Below are positions 36,001-46,400 of a stretch of DNA of 64,000 bases, in pieces. The stretch's first letter is position 1, and each line of letters opens with the position of its first letter. The DNA is from Viola odorata (lineage: Eukaryota > Streptophyta > Magnoliopsida > Malpighiales > Violaceae). The position numbers and the translations under genes are program-made. The notes below the pieces were generated by a model. The model had not been told where the DNA came from, ran no database searches, and was given only the letters and a program-made list of their open reading frames with translations. Location of the stretch: contig OY829539.1 in assembly GCA_963691705.1 (NCBI GenBank), forward strand, positions 14,758,501 through 14,822,500, in the 5' to 3' direction.

Positions 36001-36720
36001 GAGTTCGGGGTTTGGGAAGGGAATCGGTGGGTTTGGAAATGGGTTTGGAGGAGAGGATTGTTCATTTGGGAAGTGGAGGAGCTTCGCGACACGATGGAGT
36101 AGCTGCCAAGTCCTCACGTAGGACACGAACGTGACATGCTTGTTTGGAATTTGGATCCAGCGGGGAAATACTCAGTTAGATCGATGTGCAGAGGACTTGA
36201 TTCTCATCGCTTCAGTGATCGAAGAAATGAGGTGTTATATTCTTGTTGGAGAAAGCTTGCTCCCCACTGTGTAGAACTCATGGTATGGCTGGCGTTACAA
36301 GACAAGCTTGTTACGAGGGGTTTTCTTCACAAACGGCGCATGTTGGCTGTGGAAGACAGCCATTGCCCTCTATGCTCGGACTCTGAGGAAAGTGCAGACC
36401 ACTTATTCCTCCACTGCAAAGTTACGAGTCACATCTGGAGTTATCTCATGAAATGGGTGGGCATTTCGTGGCTGATTCCTAGGAATTTGGCTGCTTTCTG
36501 GTTGGTCTGGGGAGAGTTGCTTGGCTCGGTGTCAGCGCAGAAGAGAACCATGTGGAATATATTGCCATATGCCATTCTTTGGGTTATATGGAACTAGCGT
36601 AATGGAGTCATTTTTAATAACCAGAATTTCTGCGAGTTTCGCACGTTAAACCTCAACTTTTCTGCCTGGCATCAGCGGCTTCCCTGCCGAGATTCTTACT
36701 TTCGTTACACGCCGATGCAG
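33081..36720 (+). pseudogene. Second LINE: ORF2 (endonuclease / reverse transcriptase / zf-RVT)
   Basis: It starts MVRLLSWNCRGLQSVAKRRF, a typical endonuclease N-terminus. Then 'AGDFNKVLKLEDRLHGG' (33500), 'FTWANSISRSRID' (33630) and SDHTPLL (33740) complete the endonuclease. The RT part includes 'FRPISLVSSLYKIISKLLA' (34610), 'LRQGCSMSPFLFNIAAEGM' (34985) and 'FADDTLVFVNNDEEE' (35130). The C-terminal zinc domain has CPLCSDSEESADHLFLHC (36365). Stops or frame changes lie near 33261, 33689, 34430, 34510, 34890, 35340, 35795, 36100 and 36597. ORF2 follows ORF1 by 36 bp, the usual dicistronic layout. Confidence 0.85.
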
Positions 36721-36950
36721 ATGCTCCTTTCTCCATCTTGGTTTCATGTTTGGGGCGGGACTGATCTGGGGTAAGTGTTGGGTGTCCCTGTGCTTCTTAT
36801 GTGTCATTTAGTTGTAGTGTCTGTTGTAATGCAGTAGCTACCGCTGCGTGTTTTTCTTTCCCTGGGCTGTTTGAGTGCCAGGTTATTTTTGTAGTCATGA
36901 GCGCCATGACATCTTCCTTTTATTAATAAATCCTTGCTTATTAAAAAAAA

Positions 36951-38979
36951 ATCTCACATGATGTAATGAAGTCTCCACCCTATTTTATTTCTAAGGTTTA
37001 GGGAACCTATTGTCTGATAACATGATAGAAGAAAAAAAAGCTAAGGCAAAAAGGGTCTAAACCCGAGAACAGTGGTTCGGGGTCGATTTATGAACTCGAG
37101 AAGGTGTTAGGCACCCGAGTCTCATCCAAAGAGGTTACCGGATAAAAGAGGTGTTTGAAATCATGCTTTGATAGACATAAAAATTCTAATTTAGTGATCA
37201 TGTGAATTGAGCGAATTAAATTCTAACATTTATAAATAATCATGCATACTAGCGTATATGTGAAAAAGCGTTGAAATAAATAAAAGGATGACAAAGGTGT
37301 ACTTGTTGAAGGGATACTAGTTGATTTACCCTACAAAGCTGAGATTAGTACGAGAAAATGATAATTGATAAACAAATAAACATTTAAAGATTTATCGTAT
37401 GCAAGCAAAATAATTAATTTTAACAATTAAGCACAAGCAAAATAATTATTTAAACATTCAAAAGCATGCAAAAATAATTAATTAGGCAGTACGAACATAC
37501 GATTAATCGGTACGAAAAATAATACGATGGGTCAAAATGGGCTCGGCCCACCGGGCTGAGAAATTGGGCCCACTGCACAGGCCCATGATAGCCCATCCCG
37601 GCACAATAGATGTGCTGGCCTCCTTCTCTTCCTTTCCCGCTTAGGCCAAACCAGGCCCGTCTCTTCCTCCGCTTGGGCCAGGCACACAACGCCGGCCTAT
37701 GACCAACCTAGACCCAAAAATTTAAACAACTAATGGCTCTCTCCTTCTTCCTCACTGTCTTCTTCTTCCTTGGGTCGCAGGCGCTATTGTCGGCGACAAA
37801 GGACCAACCGACTACACCAACAGTGACACCACTACAATTAAAATGATCCTTACAACAGCAGAAACTTAATCATGCAACACACAAAAATTTAATTCATGCA
37901 AAATAGTGCTTAATTTAATTAAAAATGAATTAAATGAAAACTTGAAATTCCCTCGAATAGGCTAGCAATTCGGTGAAGCAAAAGTGACAAAATTAATCTA
38001 AAACAGCAGGAATGATGATTTAAAAGCAAAACAACGATTTATTTCCTCAAAATACGAACAATTAATTCTTGAAAAATCTTGGCAGAAAAGCGCTTAAAAC
38101 AATTTTTTTAACTTGAGAATAACTTCAACCTTGGTTGAAGTGAGCAGCTGTTGAGAGAGAGAGCAGCTTTAGAGAGAGATTGAGTAGATTTGTTCGTGAA
38201 TTGGTCCAAAAATGGTGGTGAGGAAGGCTGGTATTTATAGAGGGAGATTGAGTCGGTTGAGGCGTGAGGATGAAGGCGCTAACCGAGGGAGGAGAGCGGT
38301 GACGATGCGTGGTGATGAAAACGCGTCGACGGGGCTGGTGTCAGGCCATGCATTAGTGGCTACCTTAATGAGATGGGAAGGGTTGACGTTGGGTGGTTGA
38401 TGATGGCTTGCGTGATGATGAACAAGATGATGAAGCACACAGCTCTATTTTTATGGCCTGCATTAATGCATTAATGTGTTAGACTCGGGACTGGTAAGAT
38501 ATTTTCGGTTCGAGCTAACGGCAAGAGAAATCTCATTTAAAACCGATAGAAACTCGAGCGAAAAATCTTAAAATACAAACGAAAAAAGACAACATGACAT
38601 GTGATAAAATAAAGTAATAAATAGTAAATAAACGAGAACGTTCGATCTATGGTCCGTTTGGAACCGATAGAAGCTCGAACGAAAAAAGCTTAAAATATGA
38701 AATTAAATGAAATAAACTGAGATGACACGAAACAAAATAAGAACAAATGATAGATAGCAAATAAACAAAAAAAAATCGATCTACGGTCTGAGAAAAATCG
38801 CTTGGGACAGATAGAAGTTCAAACGAGAAAGATGGTAAAAATACGAAACAATGGGAAATAAAAGGAAATGGCACGAAAATAATAATAGATACAATACGGT
38901 TGATATGAAAAACTAATAATATGATGAATGATAAAAATGTGAAAAATATGTCAAAAACGTCAAAAATCGGGTAGCAACA
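36951..38979 (-). mobile_element. Tat-type solo LTR, main part
   Basis: On - it starts TGTTGCTACCCGATTTTTGA at 38979 and runs to the LINE insertion. The segment 36965-37140 matches the right Tat LTR at 19918-20100 (shared 'gaaggtgttaggcacccgag'). No coding region or primer binding site of a Tat element is next to it; pararetrovirus sequence continues on both sides. It is therefore a solo LTR left after recombination, about 2.1 kb long with the piece at 31342-31414. A clean 5-bp target duplication is no longer visible. Confidence 0.75.
38231..38239 (-). promoter_or_regulatory. TATA box of solo Tat LTR
   Basis: On - the word is TATAAATAC within 'ctctataaataccagcc', equal to the box of the right Tat LTR at 22072-22080. 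Confidence 0.55.
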
Positions 38980-39733
38980 AAGTGGAGGAAGGTTTTCTTC
39001 TACTATTGTTAATTGTTGTGTTAAAGTATTTAACATTATGTTTGTATAATTATTTTGTGATTTGATATTTTTAATATCTCTTATGCTTGTCTTTATTTTC
39101 TTCAGAAATATGTTTAAATGGAGAGGCTGAAATAGTGTTATTATGATGTTTTTTAACGGGGGATATACAGATTCTACCTTTGTATCTATGGTTGTTTTCT
39201 ATATTTGTTTTGTTGATTTTATTACATTAACATTTCTTATATCTAGTAAATCTGATTGTTTTGGAAACTAGGTAAAAAATGGAATATGAGTCTGTAACTC
39301 TTCTAGATCTCTATAAAAAGATTCTTGTATATAATTTTTTTCTTCCTTAGTATAAGCTTTAAAGAATTGAGTTCCTAATTCTGGTTTTGAGGGATCATAT
39401 AATTCTTTTCATAATCTTTCTTTATCTATTTTATAAATATTTATTTTAATCATATTTAGTTGATTCGAATATCTCATATCACTATGCGTAGGTGATGGTG
39501 ATCTTACAATTTCCTGCTCATATGTTTTGAAAACTATTTTGAACAGTATTTTGATAGTATGGTCTAGGAATATTTCTATTGAAATCAACACCTCTTAATA
39601 CAGATCCCGTTTTAAGTATAGATCCTGATGAAGTTCTAGATGAAACCAGATTTTCTATGTCACTTACTAATCTTCTAAAATTAGTTATTTTTAAAGGTCT
39701 TGAATTAGAATCAAATATTAACCTTATATTTCC
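38980..39733 (-). pseudogene. Endogenous pararetrovirus fragment: region between movement protein and coat protein
   Basis: On - this lies between the movement-protein-like block and the LTR insertion, and its reading resumes beyond the LTR at 31341. The visible protein text is Lys/Asn/Ile-rich with heptad-like stretches, as in the virion-associated or N-terminal coat region of caulimovirids. Stops are present near 39270, 39180 and 39410, so it is dead. Function is inferred from order only. Confidence 0.45.
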
Positions 39734-40430
39734 CTAATCATCTTCTTCTGCTTTTGCAGGTTGAGTCCTTAGAATTATTGCTTGTGGTTCGTTTGCTTTT
39801 GGTAAAATCCATTCATTAGGAAAAGTAACTTGGTTCCATTGTAATAATTTTGGGGTGTGTACCATATCGTGTTCAGTATTAGCTTCTATTAAAAGTGTTT
39901 CATTTTTTGGCGAATGCTTTACAGCTTTTGGACTTATATTAGTTGTCATTACTTTATAATATACTCTATATATTAGTGCGATATTTTTAGAATTTTCAAT
40001 CATGTTGTCTGGAGTTTTAATATTTAGAGTTAAGGTTTTTAAGATATTTGGGTCAAATAGAGATATTGAGAAATCTGGATAACAATTAAAATAAACTGGT
40101 CCTTTAACTAAGTTTGACTGAAAGACCACTAAAAGAGAATCGTCAAAATTTTGAAATCTAACGTCCCTTAAACACATTCGTATGGGGGAGTTTAAACCTT
40201 ATCTATGTAAGGGTTTTACTACTATTTGAATTAATCCAATATATAAAAAATTATATTTTTATCTAAAGTTTTCTACCTAATGAGATTCAATTAATTTGAG
40301 AGACTCTATTTGAGAATTTATAGGTATAGTTTGTTTCGTGGTCTTTATTAAATAATCATGGAATAAATAAAAAATTCCAATTTGGTATATTTTCTTCTTT
40401 GGTTCCTTAGGTGTAGTCCAATTTTTTAAT
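39734..40430 (-). pseudogene. Endogenous pararetrovirus movement-protein-like region
   Basis: Plant pararetrovirus movement proteins (30K superfamily) line plasmodesmata. On - the longest open part, 40177-39734, contains 'DSLLVVFQSNLVKGPVYF' and 'IALIYRVYYKVMTTN', a pattern I recognise from caulimovirid movement proteins. The upstream part to about 40430 is in the same register but interrupted by at least two stops (near 40275 and 40200). It ends abruptly at about 40433, where coat-protein-like sequence starts in the opposite direction. An old, inactive copy. Confidence 0.6.
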
Positions 40431-40434
40431 TGTT

Positions 40435-41240
40435 GTTATGATGATGGCTGCCACAGCCTATAGGGTAAGAGGAAACTCAGACAAATATGTAGCCCAAATA
40501 ATTATATCAAGATTCTCAGGAAAACTTAAAAATTGGTGGGATAATTATTTAAATTTAGAAGATAAAATGGCAATAATAGATGCAGTAAAAACAGAGAATG
40601 GTGAACTTAAAGAAGCTACTAATGTATTAGTATATACTATATTAAAATATTTTATAGGAGAACCTAGCCAGTTTCAGGAAAAAATAACAAAAATATTAGT
40701 CAATTTAACTTGTCCAAAACTTCAAGATTTTAGATGGTATAAAGACATATTTTTTAACAAAAATATTCATAAAAGAAGAATGTAATCATTCGTTCTAGAA
40801 AGAAAAGTTTATTTCAGGATTACCAAAACTATTTGCAGAAAAGGTGAAAAATAGAATAAAGAACATTTATAATGGAATCATTACTTATACATTTCTAACC
40901 TATGGCGAAATTATAGCACATATAAACAATGAAGAATTAGCATTATGCACTGATTTAAAACTAAAGGTTAAAATGAAAAATGAACTTAATCAAAGTAAAA
41001 ATGAACTAGGATCATTTTGTGATCAATATGGGTATGAAACAATTATGCCACCATCAAGAAGATATAAGAAACAGAAAAAACAAATAAGGAAAAAATATAC
41101 AACTCTTAAATATCAAGAAAAACCAATTAAAAGTTATTAGAAAAATATTACAAAAAGAGATTTAATAAATTTAAAAATAATAGACAAAATAAAACCCCTA
41201 CCTATTATAAATGTGGACAAGTAGGACATTATAAAACTAA
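40435..41240 (+). pseudogene. Endogenous pararetrovirus coat-protein-like region, plus-strand part
   Basis: The block at 40438-40785 matches the minus-strand block at 30978-30637 (both share NYLNLEDKM and YTILKYFIGEPSQF). It runs further, through a coat-protein-like segment with 'WYKDIFFNKN', then a frame change near 40785 and a segment at 40844-41140. A CCHC-type motif lies near 41207 (KCGQVGHYKTNC), but its flanking frame is broken by a stop at 41138. The nucleic-acid-binding motif at the coat C-terminus is typical of Caulimoviridae. Confidence 0.65.
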
Positions 41241-42340
41241 TTGTAAAATGAAACAGAAAATTAAGGAACTAGAAATTAACGAGGAGACAAAAAATCAAAT
41301 GATACAATTATTAAACTCTAGTATTGATGATGATCTAGAAAGCACAAGTAGTGAAGAACTAGAAATTGATCCAATTCAAGATAATTCCTCGAAAAGTAGG
41401 GAACAATCTGAAGAAGATACCAATATTTGTTGTTGTGTATACAAACAGGTAAATGTAATTACCAAAGATAAGGAAATTTTAATTGAAATATTAGAAAAAA
41501 TAGATAACCCTGAAATACAAAGAGAATATTGAATAAACTAAACGATTTAATAATAAATGAAAAGAAGAATAAAGAGATAGAACCATATAATTTTAAAAAT
41601 ATTATTAATAGGTTTTCTCATAAAAGAATCTATAGTAACAACTCAAGATTTAAAAGAAGAGATGAAACTTATCAAAGCCGATATTAAAAATCTACATATG
41701 GAAAATACAAAATTAAACATAAGAATTATGATGTTAGAACAAAAGGAAGAACAAACTAAAGAATTAGAAGAATTAAATCAAGAAATAACAAATGAAGCTT
41801 TAGGAATTACCGAAGAAAATTATTTAAATGCGATCTCTAGAATAGAATTTCAAAAATGGTATATTAATGTAGATTTAACTATAAACAAAGAATTTCATAT
41901 AAATGTATGTGCCTTAGTGGACACATGTGCAGATCAAAACTATATCCAAGAAGGGTTAATACCTACCCAATACTATGAAAAAACTAAAGAAAGATTATAC
42001 GGAGCTAATAGATCTAAACTTCAAATTAATTATAAACTCTCTAATATGAAAATATGTAATAAAGGATTTTATTTTAGAAACTCATTTATATTGGTAAAAG
42101 ATTTAAACCAAGGAATAATATTAGGAACTCATTTTATTACTCAAGTATACCCATTTAAAGTAGATTGTGAAGGGATAAAAACTAGAATTCTTAATACAGA
42201 TATTTATTTTCAATTCATACAAAAACCACAACTAAGAGATGCCAATATATTAAAAAATTACTCTATTTCAAAAAATATTATGTTAATACAAAAGAAAAAA
42301 TATTTACATTTTTTAACAAAAGAAATAAATTAAAACGAAT
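41241..42340 (+). pseudogene. Endogenous pararetrovirus acidic linker and protease-like region
   Basis: An acidic, Glu/Ser-rich ORF (41248-41532) is followed, after a stop at 41530, by a segment with a long charged helix (from 41662) and a retropepsin-like domain. The active-site block reads CALVDTCADQNYI near 41910: the Gly expected after Asp-Thr is Cys. The later GIILGTHFITQV block near 42112 resembles the second half of retropepsins. The fragment stops near 42340-42385, before any reverse transcriptase. Inactive. Confidence 0.55.
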
Positions 42341-42384
42341 TGAAGAAGAACTACAAAACCCTAGTAATCAAGAGAAAATCAAAA

Positions 42385-42625
42385 GGCTTTAAATGGACCA
42401 TCAACATCCTCACTTGATGCTTGAAGGATAGTAATCAATTTCGGATGCTTCTCCCTCAAGATAGCTTCTTCTATCATTGCTTCCCTCGTAAGCTCCTTGC
42501 ATATCCAAAAGTGCTCATTGGATCCTCTTGCTCCTGTTCATAGGTTGCAAAGGAATCTCACTTGATGCATCTTAGATCGCATCACTTTTCTTTTTAAGGA
42601 ACAAAAGGGTTCAATTCAAAAGAAT
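42385..42625 (-). repeat. Repeat segment A, inverted copy
   Basis: This stretch is the reverse complement of about 46350-46595, including 'gatgcatcttagatcgcatc' here and its complement there. It joins directly to segment B, which is in direct orientation. Confidence 0.8.
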
Positions 42626-43006
42626 CCAAGTGGAGTGCTTGAAGACTTAAGAATGGTACTTGCACAACAATAGTGCGAAAGCATTCTTTTTGCATCTTTT
42701 GTTAGCTTTCACCTATTATATCAAAGACTTGTAATAATTTAGAAATTTCGGACTTTTGATGATTTCCTTATCCTTTATGTATTAGGTAATTATTATTTAT
42801 TGTTTGAGTCGAAAGAAGTCCAAATTTCATGTTGGAATTGGACTTAAGAGCCGTTGGCCAAGTAGGAGTCCAAGTCCTACTCGACCTAAGTTTTGGTGTG
42901 CGTCCAAGTCCTACTTGTCCTCAGCTTAGGGTTAGGCGCGCGCCTTGTGCATTCACACCTTGGTTATGGCCTAGAGTGGTCGGTCTAACCTAGGCCGACT
43001 TTGTCA
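42626..43006 (+). repeat. Repeat segment B, copy 1
   Basis: A close direct match (about 90% by eye) to 46600-46940, for example 'ttgaagacttaagaatggta' and 'gttggccaagtaggagtcca'. At 46.6 kb the segment continues into a TATA-like 'cttataaacaact', so A+B may be the edge of an LTR. Ends abruptly at the hAT sequence. Confidence 0.75.
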
Positions 43007-43079
43007 AAAGGTTGGATAACACGAATCAGGTCAATCTCACATAGTAGGACTATGTGTACAATTGAGTCATCTCGCTAGG

Positions 43080-45029
43080 CCTGATTTTGATAGTGTTGCT
43101 TTTAGAGATTTAATGTCACAATGTGTTATCAAGCATGATCTTCCGTTTCAATTTACTGAGTGAGAGGGTATAAGAGCCATTTTTTATTATCTCCGGGGAC
43201 ATGATTTGAGTGTTGTTGTGGTTAAAATGTATAAGAGGGAGAGGTCCAAAATTGTAGCCATGTTACAACGAGCACCGGGTAAGATTAGCTTCACTTTTGA
43301 TTGTTGGACTTCTATTACCACCGAAGGATATATTAGTTTGACAGCTCATTTTATTGATAGAGAGTGGAATATGCATAAAAGACTTTTGAACATTAGCTAT
43401 ATGCCACCTCCTCACAATGGTATATGTTTGTCTCAAAAACTCTTATCATGTTTGATTGCTTAGGGGGTAGACAAAAGAGTTATGGCAATTACTTTGGATA
43501 ATGCTACTACTAATGATTCATCTATTGATTTGTTGATTGATAATTTGAGGAATAGAGGAGTGATGTTTTTTAATGAAGATTATGTTCACATTCGATATTG
43601 TGCACATATAATTAATTTCTATGTTCAAGATGGTTTGAAAGAAAAAGTAGTGGATCCTGCTGTAAAAAATGTTAGAGAAAGTGTCAAGTATGTGAAAGGA
43701 TCTCAAGCTAGGAAGAAAAAATTCTTAGAATGTGTTGTTGATTGTTCAATTGATGGTAGAAGAAATCTGAAACAAGATGTTCCAACTAGGTGGAATTCAA
43801 CGTATCTCATGCTTGAGAGTGCTATTTACTACCGTCGAGCTTTGACAACTTTAGCATTAGTTGATACAAACTTCACATCTTGTTGTCCATCCAACATTAA
43901 ATGGGATATTGTAGAGAAGGTGTCTAAGTTCTTGAGCGTCTTTTATGATATGACTGTTCTTTTCTCGGGAAGTAAATATCCAACTGCAAATCAATACTTC
44001 ACGGGTGTATTTTCAACCTATATGACTTTGATATAAGCAATGAGTAACGATGATGAGTTTATGAGAACCATGGCAGCACCTATGTATGCAAAATTTACGA
44101 AGTATTGGGGGGATTTTAGCGAGATTTTAGCTTTTGCTGTGATTTTAGATCCCCGATACAAATTTGTTTTTGTTGAGTGGTGCTTTACAAAGATTTATGG
44201 TGAGCATGTTGGACCTTCTAAGGCTAAATCTCTAATGAAAAAGTTGGTACTACTTTTCATAGAGTATGGTAATGCTACATAGCCTATACCTACAAGTTCA
44301 TCTCAAGGTGCGTCGACCACTTCATCAAATGAACCTCCTTCATCATCCACTTCAGTGTCTCGTAGAAGTCAAAACACATTACAATCAATGGAATTCCTTT
44401 CTAGACACACTACTTCTAGGATAATGGTATGCTATGTATAAATTTATTACAAATGTATGCTTTAATTTCGTTTTGTTTTGTTTGAATATGTGTTCGATAA
44501 ATTTTGTAGTTTTATAGAAATTTGTGGCGATTCAATCGGATGCTATGCCTCAAAATTCGGAGCTTGAGAAATATTTGGATGATCCTAGGATTGATATGAG
44601 AGCTTCATTAGATATTATAGACTTTTGGAAGTGTAGTCAATTTCGATATCCTGGAGTTGCTGCAATGGCTTGTGATATTCTTGCCATTCCGATTTCAACC
44701 ATAGCTTCTGAGAGTGCATTTAGCAATGGTGGTAGAGTGCTTGATAAGTTTAGAAGTTCGCTTGTACCGGACATTGTTGAGGCTCTAATTTGCACCAGAG
44801 ATTGGTTGTATGGATCTGAAGGTAATCTTTTTCTATATTCTCATCTCATTAATATTATTTTAATTTGTTTAAGTTAATCATTTGTTTGCGTATTACTCGT
44901 TTTTAATTACGTGTTTGTGGCTTGTGCTATGTTTGTGCAGAAATGAAAGATGACTTAGATGATGATCTTTGTATAAATGTGATGGGATTAGATATGGAAG
45001 ATGAAGCTGGAGACGTTGGAGAGAATTGA
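43080..45029 (+). pseudogene. hAT-family transposase (RICESLEEPER-like), broken
   Basis: hAT transposases excise and insert their DNA element. Visible: 'SFTFDCWTSITTEGYISLT' near 43290 with the first acidic residue of the RNase H-like core, 'ITLDNATTNDSSIDLL' near 43490 with the second, 'VPTRWNSTYLML' near 43780, the C-terminal half with 'ILDPRYKFVFVEWCF' near 44145, and the hAT dimerisation region (44518-44820) including 'ISTIASESAFSNGGRVLDKF'. Two introns are inferred: 44427-44517 and 44822-44940, both GT-AG and keeping frame; the last exon ends at 45029. In-frame stops near 43163, 43461, 44034 and 44279 inactivate it. The BED zinc finger and 5' end are missing, cut at the repeat edge near 43006. 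Confidence 0.8.
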
Positions 45030-45255
45030 GTTATGTTTCAGCACTATTATTTAGGTTATACTTGAACTTTGGAATTTGGATGAGAAGGTGTTATGCAACA
45101 TGTTTCAGCACTGAATTTGGATGAGAAGGTGTTATGTTTCAGCACTATTATGTTTCAGCACTATTATTAATATTTGGGTTATACTTGAAGTCTTGAACTT
45201 TAGAATTTGGATGAGAAGGTGTTATCAGTTATGTTTCAGCACTATTATTTGGGGA
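45030..45255 (+). repeat. Tandem repeats after the hAT gene
   Basis: The words 'ttatgtttcagcactattat' and 'tttggatgagaaggtgttat' alternate four to five times with variable spacing. They lie in the 3' region of the hAT element and are noncoding. Confidence 0.75.
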
Positions 45256-45524
45256 ATGTAAATTTAAATATTAGTACTTCTATTTCTATATATGTTTTAA
45301 TTATGAAAAAAATGATCATATGGTAATTATTGACTAATTTTTACGTTCAAACTCACAATTGTAAGTTCGTTTCGTAACGATAGTTTATGATAATATGACC
45401 AAAATAGTATCAATAAAAATTGTATATTTAACAAATTAATTAATTTACAAAGAAAAAAACAAAAAAAAGGAAAAGAAAACTGAAAAAGAAATGTATTTAA
45501 AAAAATTTGAAAAAAAAAATAAGT

Positions 45525-45682
45525 CGGGTCCGGGTCTGGTCCGGACAAATTAGGCCAGCCGGGACTGGGACCAGAAATTGGTCCCATTTTTTTTCGAGAC
45601 CGGGTCTGGTCCGGACCCGAATTTTGCGAGTCTAGTCGGGTCCGGGCTGGGTCCGGCCTGCAGACCCATATTGACAGCCTTA
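45525..45682 (+). mobile_element. hAT 3' subterminal region and terminal inverted repeat
   Basis: A GC-rich block with repeated 'gggtccgggtctggtccgga' words, ending 'cagacccatattgacagcc'. The reverse complement of that end, 'ggctgtcaatatgggtctg', looks like the usual plant hAT terminus. No matching left terminus was found, in line with the cut near 43006. Between 45256 and 45524 only AT-rich sequence is present. Confidence 0.55.
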
Positions 45683-45720
45683 TATATTATAATACCAATT
45701 AATTTGAGATGTCTTTATAT

Positions 45721-45984
45721 TACTCCCTCTGGTTCCAAATAAATGACTTCCTCGCATCCCAATATTCAGTAGGGAACGCATATTAAGGAGGCCGGATGAC
45801 TCACTATTTGACCCCAAAAAATTACGTACTTTTTTTCGAACGTACGTTAATCCTTAACGTACTTCCGAGAAAAAATTAGTGGCAAAATTGTTTCAAATAG
45901 TGACTGTTCCGGCCGCTTTAAGATACGTGCCGAAACAGTAAAAGCAAATCCTAAAACGACGTTTATTAGGAACCGGAGGGAGTA
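45721..45984. mobile_element. Stowaway-type MITE, 264 bp
   Basis: It begins TACTCCCTCTGGTTCC and ends with the complement, GGAACCGGAGGGAGTA, and is flanked by TA. Inner sequence matches the reverse complement of the element at 50974-51210 (shared 'ggtcaaatag' and 'ctccgagaaaaaatt'-type words), so both belong to one family. It cannot encode protein; the ORF at 45847-46050 is chance. Confidence 0.85.
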
Positions 45985-45989
45985 TATTC

Positions 45990-46400
45990 TTTTCAGAATT
46001 GAGGGTCTTCTTCCCTTAAAATGATAAGTATCAAATTCTTTCTTAATCATGGTGTCCTTCGTCTTTAAAATGATAAGTTGTTTTTGTTTATCAAATTCTT
46101 TTCAAATTGAGGCCCCTTCTTCCATTCAAACAATAAGTACAAATTCTTTTTTCATCAAGGCACCCTTCATCCTTAAAACGATAAGTTTTTTTTTTTTATC
46201 AAATTCTTTTCAAAATCGAGGGCCTATTCGTCTCTTAAAACAATAAGTATCATATTCTTTTTTTAATCCGTGACCCTTCCATCCCTTAAAATGATAAGTT
46301 TTAGATTCTCTTAGAATAGAGGGCCATATCGCCCATAAAATAATAAGTATTGGATTCTTTTGAATTGAAGCCCTTTTGTTCCTTAAAAGGAAAAATGATG
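45990..46400 (+). repeat. Degenerate minisatellite, unit about 55-60 bp
   Basis: About seven units share 'cttaaaatgataagt', 'atcaaattcttttcaaa' and 'gagggcc', with variable T runs. The last unit runs into repeat segment A. ORF 46049-46246 is made of it and is not a gene. Confidence 0.75.

Larger units (their letters stand above)
31415..36950 (+). mobile_element. Second L1-type LINE, full length, with target-site duplication
   Basis: A 5.5 kb non-LTR retrotransposon flanked by the 10-bp direct repeat atctcacatg (31405-31414 and 36951-36960). It has a 137-bp 5' leader, ORF1, ORF2, a 3' untranslated part from about 36720, an AATAAA near 36925 and an A-tail at 36942-36950. Both LINEs of the window end in 'cttattaaaaaaaa'. 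The insertion interrupts a Tat-type LTR. Both ORFs carry stops or frameshifts. Confidence 0.9.

Noticed and set aside
38647..39036. 129-codon ORF on - around 38.6-39.0 kb
   Set aside because: It spans the boundary of the solo LTR and the pararetrovirus relic, so it is a chance fusion.
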